Shown in pieces: positions 7,111 to 15,824 of a DNA stretch of 64,000 nucleotides. This DNA is from Anaerolineaceae bacterium (GTDB lineage: Bacteria > Chloroflexota > Anaerolineae > Aggregatilineales > Phototrophicaceae), in assembly GCA_020634135.1 (NCBI GenBank), contig JACKCG010000003.1, positions 248,001 through 312,000 of the forward strand, written 5' to 3'. Every line of letters starts with the position of its first letter. The first letter of the stretch is position 1. The notes below the pieces were generated by a model that was not told where the DNA came from, did not search any database, and saw only the letters and a program-made list of their open reading frames with translations. The position numbers and the translations under genes are program-made.

Positions 7111-8682
7111 TCAGTCTGTGTCACCCCAGCCGATGGCAAACACCATGAATCCACCATAATAGGGGTCCTCAAACTCCAGGGCTATGGTTCCGTGTTCATT
7201 CAGAAAGTCCATGAATGGTTTGCGCAGAACCTTATAGGCATCGGTTCCGGGTGTCAGGGTCTCTTCTTTGCTATCCACAAGGATTATCAGCTGCGAGTTA
7301 TCCACCACAATATAGTCAGGATGTATTTGAGCGAGGGCTTCCTGTGGGTCATACCCATTGAAGAACTCATAATAGGGCAGGCTCAGGCTGGAGCGAAAGT
7401 CGTAATCGGCCAGCCCAAACCACCACTGTGGCATTGCCATGACACGCGCTCCAGGCGGCAAGATTTCCCGTATCTGGTCGGTGACTGCGGCATAGTCGTA
7501 ATCCGGCGTGCTGGTCATGTCCCGACCAACCATGAATACACTAAACCCGATGTATACCACCAGCGCCGCCGCCCCGATTTGCTGGATGAGACGGGATCGC
7601 CCGGAGTTCCACAGGAGACTGGTGAAGAACGCGGCGACAATCAGCATAAACAAGGGATAGAGATGAATCGCATACAGGTCGGTCTTGTTGCCGCTCAACA
7701 GGACAAAATCTGCGAAGCCAATCCCCGTGAAAATCAGGATGAGCAGGTCATTCTTGGAATGCCGCCACAGCAGCCATAAGGTGCCCAGCACAATCAACCC
7801 GAATTCCGGCAGGTTATTCTTGAACCCGTACCGTTTGAATTCACCCAGGAACGATGATGGCAGGGAGGCCAGATGCGTAATCGGCAGTTCGGCTTCCGCG
7901 CCGCTGGTGAAATTGAAGCTCATCAGCTTGGAGTAGACTTCTGAATTGGGGAGAACATGGATTGCGAGGAAGATCGCCAGTCCAATCGCCCCACCGATTG
8001 CGACAATCCATGTGCCGCGTTTGAAAATAATCTGCCTGCCATAATGAAACAGATACAGGCCGCCCAACGCTGGGATAAAAAGGATCGCGGATTGGTGAAT
8101 ATCCATCCCTACACCAAGCAGGAAACCTGCCGCAAAATGCGCCCATGTCTTTTTATCCTGTAATCCTATGAGCGCAAACCACAGGGATAGCATCGTAAAA
8201 GCGGTCAGCATAATATCCTGTCGCCAGCGGCTGGCCTGCAAAAACGGCAGGCTCAATACAATGAAAAGCGCCGCCAGTAAGCCAGTTGTCAGGCCGTATG
8301 TGCGGCGCGAAACCTGGATAGTTGCCAGAATCAGGACTATGCCAAAGACCCATGAGACCAACCTCGCCTGGAAGATGCCGAGGCCAAGGATACCGAACGA
8401 TAGCATATATGGTGCCTCGCCCACAAAAAACCGACTCACCCATTGATAGCCAAACTGATCGAGAACGCCGGTATGCATCGCGTCGAAATTGACACCAGTT
8501 TTTAGCCAGGTCCATGCAGCATTCGATAGCCAGGCTTCATCGACAAAGACCGGTGGGGATTTTTCCAACGTGAACAAGTGAGTCACCATGACCACAACAA
8601 TTGCGATGATGAGTACCCAGTTCAGTGTTTGCCGTCTTGCAAACTGAGGTTGCATTTGTTGTGCGCTGTTGCCTTGCATCAT
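7111..8682 (-). CDS. GT39-type glycosyltransferase, dolichyl-phosphate-mannose mannosyltransferase-like
   Basis: A 523-residue multi-pass membrane protein with about eleven hydrophobic segments. The first extracytoplasmic loop carries FVDEAWLSNAAW, containing the Asp-Glu pair used by PMT/ArnT-type enzymes, and later segments such as RWRQDIMLTAFTMLS resemble the PMT_2 superfamily. These enzymes transfer a sugar from a polyprenyl-phosphate donor to a lipid or protein acceptor on the outer face of the membrane. The C-terminal 150 residues form a soluble domain (AVTDQIREILPPGARVM). It is the last gene of a minus-strand glycan cluster, 2 bases after the flippase-like gene, so the two are probably cotranscribed. 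Confidence 0.85.
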   Translation of the reverse strand: MMQGNSAQQMQPQFARRQTLNWVLIIAIVVVMVTHLFTLEKSPPVFVDEAWLSNAAWTWLKTGVNFDAMHTGVLDQFGYQWVSRFFVGEAPYMLSFGILGLGIFQARLVSWVFGIVLILATIQVSRRTYGLTTGLLAALFIVLSLPFLQASRWRQDIMLTAFTMLSLWFALIGLQDKKTWAHFAAGFLLGVGMDIHQSAILFIPALGGLYLFHYGRQIIFKRGTWIVAIGGAIGLAIFLAIHVLPNSEVYSKLMSFNFTSGAEAELPITHLASLPSSFLGEFKRYGFKNNLPEFGLIVLGTLWLLWRHSKNDLLILIFTGIGFADFVLLSGNKTDLYAIHLYPLFMLIVAAFFTSLLWNSGRSRLIQQIGAAALVVYIGFSVFMVGRDMTSTPDYDYAAVTDQIREILPPGARVMAMPQWWFGLADYDFRSSLSLPYYEFFNGYDPQEALAQIHPDYIVVDNSQLIILVDSKEETLTPGTDAYKVLRKPFMDFLNEHGTIALEFEDPYYGGFMVFAIGWGDTD

Positions 8683-8684
8683 TC

Positions 8685-9683
8685 TTACGCATCTCCCGAA
8701 ATAACAGAATGCTCCGCAGACCTACGGGAATATTCCTTTAATGAACCGCGAACCAGCAGCAACCCGCCCAGCACACCCACGAAGACGCTATAGGAATAAA
8801 ACAGGAGGGAGATGGCGACGGCGTCCCCACTGCTGACCCCCAACTGCCCCAGAAAGAAGACGAACGCGCCTTCCCGCAGCCCCAGCCCGCTGATTGAGAT
8901 CGGAATCAGCATCACAATCCAGACAACCGGCATAATCAGGAAGAAGTAGATTGGGTTGACATCAACCCCTAATGCCTGCGCCACAAATACCACCGACAAT
9001 GTTTCGGTGATATTGTTCAGCAGCGAAATTGTTCCCGTTATCAGGAGCAGGCGTGGCTGGTTGTGCAGCAGATACAACGCCTCATAGACTTCGCGGACTG
9101 TGCTTTCCAGGCGGTTGATAACCGGCAAACGGAAGAAGATACCAAAGACCCACTCCATAAAGCGGCGGTTGAAGAAGATCAGCCACCCGGCCACCAGCGC
9201 CGCCAGCACACCCACCACCGTTACGGTGATGCTGTCACTGTTAAAATCCGAGCCAATCACCAACGCCAGCAGCGCCATCAATGCCAGGGAAATTAAGCCG
9301 ACAAGCCGGTCCAGCAGCACAGTCGAGACGACATTGGTCTTTTTATTGCCACTGTCGCGCCCCAGTTCGACCATCCGCCCGACATCGTTGCCCACGAACG
9401 TCGGCAGAAACATCGAGTAGAAGAACCCGGTCAGCATCGTAGCATACGCCCTGAGGTATGATACCTGTTCCCCCGAAGCCCGGATGAAGAGGTGCCAGCG
9501 CAAAGTCCAGAAGCTCACCGCGCCAAAGAAGGATAGCAGCCCAACCCCGTAGATGACCGGGTTGACCGTTGCCAGCGCCTTGAACAGCGCGTCGCGGTCA
9601 ATAATCGCAAACAACAGCACCAGCAGCGCCACGCTCAAGGTAAGACGGATAACAATACCTGTGTATTGTTTTTTCAAGGTCAC
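8685..9683 (-). CDS. Flippase-like integral membrane protein (YbhN/LPG synthase TM family)
   Basis: A 332-residue membrane protein of the same superfamily as the gene at 1091-2104. It has SFWTLRWHLFIRASG, TGFFYSMFLPTFVGNDVGRM, LDRLVGLISLALMALL and ISISGLGLREGAFVFFLG, the usual conserved loops. The GTG start at 9683 sits 4 bases after AAAGG; TTG 9677 is possible. A longer frame reaching 9752 would overlap the deacetylase gene and is rejected. It lies between a polysaccharide deacetylase and a GT39, so transport or presentation of a lipid-linked sugar is a reasonable inference. No LPG synthase catalytic domain is attached. Confidence 0.83.
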   Translation of the reverse strand: MTLKKQYTGIVIRLTLSVALLVLLFAIIDRDALFKALATVNPVIYGVGLLSFFGAVSFWTLRWHLFIRASGEQVSYLRAYATMLTGFFYSMFLPTFVGNDVGRMVELGRDSGNKKTNVVSTVLLDRLVGLISLALMALLALVIGSDFNSDSITVTVVGVLAALVAGWLIFFNRRFMEWVFGIFFRLPVINRLESTVREVYEALYLLHNQPRLLLITGTISLLNNITETLSVVFVAQALGVDVNPIYFFLIMPVVWIVMLIPISISGLGLREGAFVFFLGQLGVSSGDAVAISLLFYSYSVFVGVLGGLLLVRGSLKEYSRRSAEHSVISGDA

Positions 9684-9693
9684 TTGCCTTTCA

Positions 9694-10668
9694 TCAGCGC
9701 ACGCCGTAAACAGGCCATGTACTGGACTCCAGCATAGACTTGGCATGTTCACCCATTGGCATCACATTGTAATAACGCTTTAGAATCTCCAGCGCCTTGC
9801 CGACGATCTTAATCTTCTTCTCGCTTTTCATTTTCATCGCCGGGAAGAACATCAACTCTTTCTGATTATCGTCGCCCCCCAGGAAGTCCAGCGGGTGGAG
9901 CAGCAGCGAGATACGAACACGCAGAATCCGGCAAATCCTGACCGCCGTGTGGAAATACAGCAGCCCCAGTGATGGGTGGATCATGCTCAGATACAGGATA
10001 TAGCTGATGTGAATCGGGATTTTGATGATCGGAAAAGTCGTTACCGGAATAATCATGAGGCTGTGACCATCTTTCACCCAGGGATAGGCGGTATTCGCCC
10101 GGAAACCATCCTTGAATGTGCCGAACAGTTCCTTGCGCTTATCTTTTTCTTCCGGTGTAAGTTTAGTGGTCATGAAATAATAGGCGCGGGCAAATGGGCC
10201 GATGAAAGTGGGAAAGATTGAGCCATCAAAGACATAGCCCCTCTTCGCCAGCACCGTCGCAATCTCATAGGAGATGCTAAATCCGGGTCCACGAAAACCT
10301 CTGGGGCGAACGCCGACGGCCTGCTCAATGGTTTCTTCCGCTTGAATCAGGTCGGCTTCAATTTCAGCATTAGTCTGAAGATGCAGCCAGCTTTCATGGT
10401 GGAAGGAGTGGTTGCCGATTTCGTGCCCGGCATCTACGATTGAGCGCAAGACGGGGCGGTTATGCTCCAACGCCGCATCCTGGCCGACGATCATGTAGGT
10501 GATTTTCAGATCATGTTCATTGAAAAATTTCAGGGTACGCGGCACAACCACGTCCAGATACGAAGGGAACGTCTCCCACCCGGCGTCCCCATGAATCTTC
10601 ATATAACACCATTTGTCATCCAGATCCAGTGACAGACTGGCAACTAATTTATTGTCACTCATACTCAT
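9694..10668 (-). CDS. Polysaccharide deacetylase family protein (NodB homology)
   Basis: A 324-residue protein of the CE4 type. LSLDLDDKW at residues 13-21 corresponds to motif 1 with the catalytic and metal-binding Asp residues. GHEIGNHSFHHESW near residues 80-93 is the metal-binding HxxxH motif, and RPRGFRGPGFS is motif 3. The family removes acetyl or formyl groups from N-acetylated sugars. There is no signal peptide, so a cytoplasmic or membrane-face substrate such as a lipid-linked sugar is more likely than secreted polysaccharide. The C-terminal half has a hydrophobic stretch (IHISYILYLSMIHPSLGLLYF) that may associate with the membrane. It ends 10 bases before the flippase-like gene. Confidence 0.87.
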   Translation of the reverse strand: MSMSDNKLVASLSLDLDDKWCYMKIHGDAGWETFPSYLDVVVPRTLKFFNEHDLKITYMIVGQDAALEHNRPVLRSIVDAGHEIGNHSFHHESWLHLQTNAEIEADLIQAEETIEQAVGVRPRGFRGPGFSISYEIATVLAKRGYVFDGSIFPTFIGPFARAYYFMTTKLTPEEKDKRKELFGTFKDGFRANTAYPWVKDGHSLMIIPVTTFPIIKIPIHISYILYLSMIHPSLGLLYFHTAVRICRILRVRISLLLHPLDFLGGDDNQKELMFFPAMKMKSEKKIKIVGKALEILKRYYNVMPMGEHAKSMLESSTWPVYGVR

Positions 10669-10893
10669 TATTCCCTGTTCTTAATATTCATTTGATGATT
10701 GAGTGCTTATCCGCACGCTTCCCCGCTTCTGAGATGCTGTTCTCGCTCAACTCTCGTGAAAGACATAGGAGAGCGCAGGGAGCAGGGATGACGAATGATC
10801 GGAAAGATGCTTACTATAATACACTATATATCATTAATCACATCCACTATTTTCTGAGGGATCACCACATCTTAAAAGAGACATAATATCGGG

Positions 10894-12252
10894 CTATCCC
10901 GGTACTGCAGCGGCCTGCCGTGACCACGTTGGCGCATCGGCAATAACCCGGTCGGCAATCTTCGCAGCATAGCGTGTAACGGCTTCACCATTCCCCAATT
11001 CCGGGTAAATCATCACGGTATTGCCCATATACAGCCGCTCAACCGGGGTTTGCATGGGCGGAATCTCATCCAGCGTATTCATGGGGCGGATGGGTTCAAC
11101 GTACTTGGCACGGTGTACCCAGAACTCCGTAATCAGGCTTTCGTCAAAATCCGGGAACATGCGGCGGAAGTGCTTCATCCACTCCTCGCGCACCCGGTCA
11201 TCCGGCCACTGGGCCATCTCATTATCCGGCGCAAGGTATTTAGGCAGATACACGATATGATGGCCGTTGGTGTACTGCGGGTCTATCAGGTTGGTGGTTT
11301 CGACTATCGCCGTGAAGGGGATCGTCTCGTCAGTGATGTTCAGAACATAGAAGGGCATCAATGATTTTTTGAGAAGAAGCATCGGGCACAGTACACCCAG
11401 GTACTGCTGATTTGACAGCAGGGTACGGAAAGTATCCGGGGCAGACGGGATGAGCGGCGACAACACCGGCGACGGCAGCGTGCTGATAACTGCGTCGTAC
11501 CGGGTCAACCCCTCAGCCGTCTGGATGCCAACTGCACGCCCATCTTCAATCACCACTTCCTGCACTGCTGTGTTGAGGTGGAATGTGACGCCACGTTCAC
11601 TGCACTGCTGCGCCAACGCCTCAATCAGCGTGTAGTACCCGTTTTCGAGGTAGCACATCATTTCGGTGGACTGCACGCCCTCTCGTGTCCCCATCATCCG
11701 CCGCAGCCGTGACCAGATATAAGTTGCTGGAACATCTGTCGCTGTCGTGTCAAATTTCGCCCGCAGCAGAGGCTTCCACACTTTGTTATACACACCACGC
11801 CCGCTGACCTTAATCAACCAATCCGCCACCGGCACCACATCCATTTTGTGCCAGTCGCTCTCAAATTGAGCATAGATGACCTGTAAACCCAGCCGGAATC
11901 TCTGGAAAATGTTCAGCGGCGGGAAGAGCAGGAAGTCGAGTGGGGTATTAAACGGATACAGTTTGCCTTTATCGTAAAAGCCCTGTTTGGTCGCCACAAA
12001 ATGCCGCTTACCCGTCACCCCTCCGGCCTCCATCAGGTTTTGCATGGACATATCGCTGCTGAGGATGGTGTGATAGAAACGATCCATGCGGATGCCATCA
12101 TAGTCAATGTACCCGGCCAGACCGCCCAGGTTGCTGCCACGCTCATAGACCGTCACAGCGAAGCCGTTCTGCGATAATTTATGCGCCAGTGCAACACCCA
12201 TGATACCGCCACCGACGACGGCGATTGTGTGTGAATTGGTGTTCTGGGTCAT
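10894..12252 (-). CDS. FAD-dependent oxidoreductase, amine oxidase/UDP-galactopyranose mutase-like
   Basis: A 452-residue flavoprotein. The N-terminal Rossmann motif is IAVVGGGIMGVALA, followed by ERGSNLGGLAG, which typically binds the ADP ribose of FAD; the C-terminal FAD-contacting segment is RLYMGNTVMIYPELGNGEA. This layout is shared by protoporphyrinogen oxidase-like, phytoene desaturase-like and UDP-galactopyranose mutase-like proteins. Its position in a glycan cluster favours oxidation or isomerisation of a sugar nucleotide or lipid-linked sugar, but that is inference. ATG 12252 has AAGGA 8 bases upstream and is preferred to the longer frame starting at 12285. Confidence 0.83.
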   Translation of the reverse strand: MTQNTNSHTIAVVGGGIMGVALAHKLSQNGFAVTVYERGSNLGGLAGYIDYDGIRMDRFYHTILSSDMSMQNLMEAGGVTGKRHFVATKQGFYDKGKLYPFNTPLDFLLFPPLNIFQRFRLGLQVIYAQFESDWHKMDVVPVADWLIKVSGRGVYNKVWKPLLRAKFDTTATDVPATYIWSRLRRMMGTREGVQSTEMMCYLENGYYTLIEALAQQCSERGVTFHLNTAVQEVVIEDGRAVGIQTAEGLTRYDAVISTLPSPVLSPLIPSAPDTFRTLLSNQQYLGVLCPMLLLKKSLMPFYVLNITDETIPFTAIVETTNLIDPQYTNGHHIVYLPKYLAPDNEMAQWPDDRVREEWMKHFRRMFPDFDESLITEFWVHRAKYVEPIRPMNTLDEIPPMQTPVERLYMGNTVMIYPELGNGEAVTRYAAKIADRVIADAPTWSRQAAAVPG

Positions 12253-12505
12253 GCTGTTTTCCTTACATGCAAGTAGGACGGACACAATTGGCCGACAGGG
12301 TTAGAGGCTTAAGCCCATTAGATTATACTATCCATTGTGTAACTTCTATACAAAAAGAAGTCTCGCATCAATCGTGAAACGGTATGCCACCCGGCGAATA
12401 ACCGGCATCCCCAGGCTCATTGTGGCGATACCTGATAGCGATGTTCACGTGATGCGTACCTCACAGGAAGGATGAACCGGGATGATGCCATGACCAGCGG
12501 TGAAC

Positions 12506-13276
12506 TCAGTTCTGCTCATTAACTAACTCACCGGGCTGAGGGGGGCGGGCATTCAAGTCCTCCCTTTTGAGCGTCGCCAGCAACAGCCGCCACTGAAACT
12601 TGAGATGCAACATGGTTACTTTGGCGATCCTGATGCTCGACTGCCCAAAGGTGCGCACATACAACGTCGTTGGGAATTCAGAGACAGTGTACCCGGCACG
12701 CAGGGCTTTCACCAGGAGTTCTGTCCCTGCCAGGAAATCGTTACTCTCAAATGTGATACTTTCAATCACTTCGCGCTTATAAACGCGGAACAGCGCCGTC
12801 CAGGTATGAATATGCCAGGTGACGAGCAGGCGGTAGAGCAGCGACGCTCCAAAGCTGAAGAGCAGGCGGTAGCGTGGCACGCCCTCCACATGACCCTGGG
12901 GATGGTAAGGTGAGGCCGTCACGATGTCGGTCTTGTCCACGGTCATCCGGCTCAGTATCTGCGGGATGGTGGTCAGGGGATACGTACCATCAAAATCAGT
13001 CGTCACGATTAAATCGCCAGTTGCATTGCGGAATCCGGTACGAATGGCCGCGCCCAGCCCCCGATTGACCTCGTGCGAAACGATGCGGACTTCCGGCACA
13101 TCGGCAAATTCTGCTTTGAGAAGAGCTTCTGTGTTGTCTTTGCTACCATCATTCACGAAAACGACTTCCACTTCGTATTTGGTGCGCAAATAATCCAGCA
13201 CCGGGTACAAGGCCGCAGCAGTCTGTGCGACCCCTTCAGATTCATTATAAGCTGGGATAACCAAAGATACTTTCAC
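12506..13276 (-). CDS. Glycosyltransferase family 2, polyprenyl-phosphate sugar synthase-like
   Basis: A 256-residue GT2 with the DPM1-like pattern: SLVIPAYNESEGV at the N-terminus, VFVNDGSKDNT near residue 40, GLGAAIRTGFRNATGD near 75 and TTDFDGTYPLTTIP near 92 in place of the usual DADG. The fold transfers a sugar from a nucleotide donor to undecaprenyl or dolichyl phosphate at the cytoplasmic face. No transmembrane helices follow. It is the first gene of the minus-strand cluster and could supply the polyprenyl-phosphate sugar used by the GT39 at its end. Confidence 0.87.
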   Translation of the reverse strand: MKVSLVIPAYNESEGVAQTAAALYPVLDYLRTKYEVEVVFVNDGSKDNTEALLKAEFADVPEVRIVSHEVNRGLGAAIRTGFRNATGDLIVTTDFDGTYPLTTIPQILSRMTVDKTDIVTASPYHPQGHVEGVPRYRLLFSFGASLLYRLLVTWHIHTWTALFRVYKREVIESITFESNDFLAGTELLVKALRAGYTVSEFPTTLYVRTFGQSSIRIAKVTMLHLKFQWRLLLATLKREDLNARPPQPGELVNEQN

Positions 13277-13800
13277 GTATAATCTCCATTCATTGCAGGC
13301 GGACTGGATGGCGACTGACGGGCAATAATTCCCGAAACGAATACATGAAGGTTATTATTAAGGCCTTGCCTGTTCCTAAAGGTCAAACTACAGGATGAAA
13401 TCCGCTTTTTATGATGAATCAGCGTGCAGCTTGTTATCCACTTGCGAGTAGAATGTCATCTAAATATGAGTAAAACGTGGCAAATCTACCAGGATATGTT
13501 AAGATTTTCGCGGTCAATGCCGAGACTGCTAACGAGCATGGCTAAAATAGAAATCACCCTAAAAAAATCGTTTGGAGAAAATTAACGACAATTTGAAAAT
13601 TCAAGCGGCGTGCAGAAAAGCGGGGAAATCGCGGCCATGAAGAATGGTTTTGCACCTTACTGCGTGACCGGCCAGGGGTGGTTACGGGTAGATTCTTCGG
13701 GCAAAACCCATTAGAATTCGCCAATTCTATTTAGAGATGGTCTGCCGGATACATACAGTACACATTATTGGGATCTATTTTAACAAGGAGATGATGGTCT
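13277..13800. other. Divergent intergenic regulatory region
   Basis: 524 bases between the glycan cluster and ccmC. The middle is AT-rich with runs of A. There is a perfect inverted repeat at 13712-13729 and a good ribosome site (AAGGAG, 13785-13790) for ccmC. I see no supported coding frame and no RNA gene. Confidence 0.55.
13712..13729. promoter_or_regulatory. Perfect palindrome upstream of ccmC, candidate operator
   Basis: TAGAATT-CGCC-AATTCTA is a perfect 7-4-7 inverted repeat 72 bases before the ccmC start. Size and symmetry suit a dimeric regulator; the regulator is unknown. Confidence 0.4.
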
Positions 13801-14574
13801 ATGACTGCTGTTCAAGACACAACGGGGATGGCACCGGACGACGTGCAGGCAAAACCGGCAGCCCGTCCCATGGTGCTGACGATTCTGACGGTTGTAACGA
13901 TCATCGGGGTTGTATTTGGCCTGTATATGGCCCTGGGGTATGCTGGCACGGATGTTGACCAGGGTGATGTGCAGCGCGTGTTCTATATTCACATGCCAGC
14001 CTTCCTGGGTGCGTTTGTCGCCCTGGGCGGTACGGTGATCGGCGGCATCCAGTACCTGCGCACCCGCGCAGTCAAATGGGATACACTCGCGCTGGCCGGG
14101 GTGGAAGTTGGTGTCGCGCTGGCGCTCATCAATCTGATTACCGGGATGGTCTGGGCGCGTCCGATCTGGAATACCTGGTGGACATGGGACCCGCGCCTGA
14201 CTTCTGAAGCGATTATGGTGCTGACATACGCCGCCTACCTGATGCTGCGCCAGAGTATCGAAAACCCGGAACAGCGCCGCCGCTTTGCCGCCGTATACGG
14301 GATTCTGGCATTCGTCACCGTCCTGATTACACTGCTTATTACCCGCATCCGGCCCGACACGATTCACCCGGTGGTTATCGGCCCCAGCGTGCAGAATGAC
14401 GTGGCCGAAGGCGCGTTTGAAGTCGCCGCCACCTCCGGCGTGACAGCAGCCCTGATGTCGAACATGCCATTCTGGGCGCTGCTCGTCCCGATCACGCTCA
14501 TGTGGTATCGCATCCGGCAGGAGAACTACGCCGAGCGCGTTCACGCCCTGAAGTCCCGGATTATGAATCAGTAA
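13801..14574 (+). CDS. ccmC: Heme exporter/cytochrome c maturation protein CcmC
   Basis: A 257-residue membrane protein of the CcmC/CcsA heme-handling family. The tryptophan-rich WNTWWTWDPRLTSEAIM motif lies near residues 121-137. Histidines in YIHMPAFLG near residue 62 and in DTIHPVVIG near residue 188 fit the two axial heme ligands. About six membrane helices are visible. CcmC takes heme across the membrane and loads it onto CcmE for cytochrome c assembly. ATG 13801 has AAGGAG 10 bases upstream. A CcmD-like small protein follows 30 bases later, as in ccmCD operons, but no other ccm gene is present in the window. Confidence 0.92.
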   Translation: MTAVQDTTGMAPDDVQAKPAARPMVLTILTVVTIIGVVFGLYMALGYAGTDVDQGDVQRVFYIHMPAFLGAFVALGGTVIGGIQYLRTRAVKWDTLALAGVEVGVALALINLITGMVWARPIWNTWWTWDPRLTSEAIMVLTYAAYLMLRQSIENPEQRRRFAAVYGILAFVTVLITLLITRIRPDTIHPVVIGPSVQNDVAEGAFEVAATSGVTAALMSNMPFWALLVPITLMWYRIRQENYAERVHALKSRIMNQ

Positions 14575-14604
14575 TGTGTATTCAATCAGACAGGAGTGCC
14601 TGAC

Positions 14605-14760
14605 ATGACAGAAACCGTAACGCCGGATACCGGCGCGTATTTAGTGCTGGGTTTAGTGGTGATTTTCACCATCCTGGCCGCCTTCATTGGCAGCATGGTG
14701 ATCCGCTATCGCAGCCTGAAAAAAGATGCACAACTGCTGGATCAGTTCCAGCAGGATTAA
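14605..14760 (+). CDS. CcmD-like single-pass membrane microprotein
   Basis: A 51-residue ORF with CAGGAG 8 bases before its ATG. One membrane helix (AYLVLGLVVIFTILAAFIG, about residues 11-29) is followed by MVIRYRSLKKDAQLLDQF, giving a basic cytoplasmic tail. Size, topology and position directly after ccmC match CcmD, the small partner that helps release heme-loaded CcmE from CcmABC. CcmD sequences are poorly conserved, so the call rests on context and topology. Confidence 0.75.
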   Translation: MTETVTPDTGAYLVLGLVVIFTILAAFIGSMVIRYRSLKKDAQLLDQFQQD

Positions 14761-14778
14761 CGCGACTTTGAAAACTCA

Positions 14779-14800
14779 GGGGCAGGGCGCATCCTGCCCC
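14779..14800 (+). terminator. Hairpin after the ccmC-ccmD pair
   Basis: A perfect 8-bp stem GGGGCAGG / CCTGCCCC with a 6-base loop lies 18 bases after the ccmD-like stop codon. No U-run follows, so it may protect the 3' end or act as a weak terminator. Confidence 0.5.
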
Positions 14801-14931
14801 TACTGGCAATTCCCCCGGGGCTTTTCGACGCAGCGATTTCATAAAACATTCACATCTTACAAGTATAAAGTCCACAGGGGTGGGTTATACTGGTTTTATA
14901 TACGGTTTAAGAAGCGGCCAAGGAACCAGAT

Positions 14932-15651
14932 ATGCCCACGATCCTCGTAGTAGACCATGATTTCCCTGAGTCGGAGATGCTGAATACACTGCTCCTGCGA
15001 GAAGGATATGCGACCCGGCATACCAATAATGCCAGAGATGCCTGGTCAATTCTGGTGAACAACCGGCCCGATGCCTGCCTGATAAACCTTTCCTTGAACG
15101 GGGTGGATGGGCTATCGTTGTGCCGCAGAATCCGGCAGAACACACAGATCGGTCACATACCGGTCATCTTCACGACCAGCCCGGACACCATCCATACAGC
15201 AGCCGATGCCTTGAACGCCGGCGGCGATGATTATCTGCGCAAGCCCTTCATGGCAAAGGAACTGGCCGCACGTCTGCGGGCACATCTGCGCCGGGCGGCC
15301 TTCAACGACCAGGATACGGTGCTGCCGGTACTCGAACTTAACCCGAATAACTTAACGGTTGTAGTGGATAACCGCTCCGTGATGCTCACACGAGTCGAAT
15401 ATGAGCTGCTGGCGTTTCTGTGTAATGCGCCGCACCAACTGCATTCAACCGAACGCCTCTTAGCTGATGTCTGGCAGTATCCGAACGGGTCCGGTGATTC
15501 CGCCCTGGTACGCAACCATATTCGCAATCTGCGGCTCAAGCTGGAAAGCGACCCCGATCACCCTACATTGATTCAGTCCCGGCACGGGCGGGGGTATACG
15601 GTTAAAGCGCAGGTCTATCAGCTCGACGAGGCCAACAAACAACGGGTATAA
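14932..15651 (+). CDS. OmpR-type response regulator with atypical receiver
   Basis: A 239-residue protein. Residues 1-120 are a receiver domain (TILVVDHDFPESEML, IPVIFTTSPD, GGDDYLRKPF) and residues 130-230 a winged-helix DNA-binding domain (MLTRVEYELLAFL, VRNHIRNLRLKLE, SRHGRGYTVK). The phospho-acceptor position reads CLINLSLNGVDG, so Asn52 replaces the usual Asp. Asp8, Asp10 and the Lys of RKPF are kept. It should bind DNA as a transcription factor, but phosphorylation at the normal site is impossible. The start has AAGG upstream. It is a single-gene unit with a strong terminator and no kinase beside it. Confidence 0.92.
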   Translation: MPTILVVDHDFPESEMLNTLLLREGYATRHTNNARDAWSILVNNRPDACLINLSLNGVDGLSLCRRIRQNTQIGHIPVIFTTSPDTIHTAADALNAGGDDYLRKPFMAKELAARLRAHLRRAAFNDQDTVLPVLELNPNNLTVVVDNRSVMLTRVEYELLAFLCNAPHQLHSTERLLADVWQYPNGSGDSALVRNHIRNLRLKLESDPDHPTLIQSRHGRGYTVKAQVYQLDEANKQRV

Positions 15652-15680
15652 CCCGCTGGCAAGACTAATCTGTTTGATGC

Positions 15681-15713
15681 AAGGGGCGTCTATACGCCCC
15701 TTCTTTGTTTTTT
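15681..15713 (+). terminator. Rho-independent terminator of the response regulator gene
   Basis: AAGGGGCGT / ACGCCCCTT is a perfect 9-bp stem with a 4-base loop, followed by TTCTTTGTTTTTT on the plus strand, 30 bases after the stop codon. Confidence 0.85.
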
Positions 15714-15824
15714 GCCTTATACAAATTGCCCCTTTGATTTGCATCCTGATTGACTCAGTCATTTGTTCTATGTTAAGGTAGAACAACTGTTTTAGGATTG
15801 GCGGTGCGAGGGGAGAGGGCAATC

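Noticed and set aside
13780..14544. 254-codon minus-strand frame opposite ccmC
   Set aside because: Its sequence is His/Gln/Arg-rich antisense of a well-identified CcmC.
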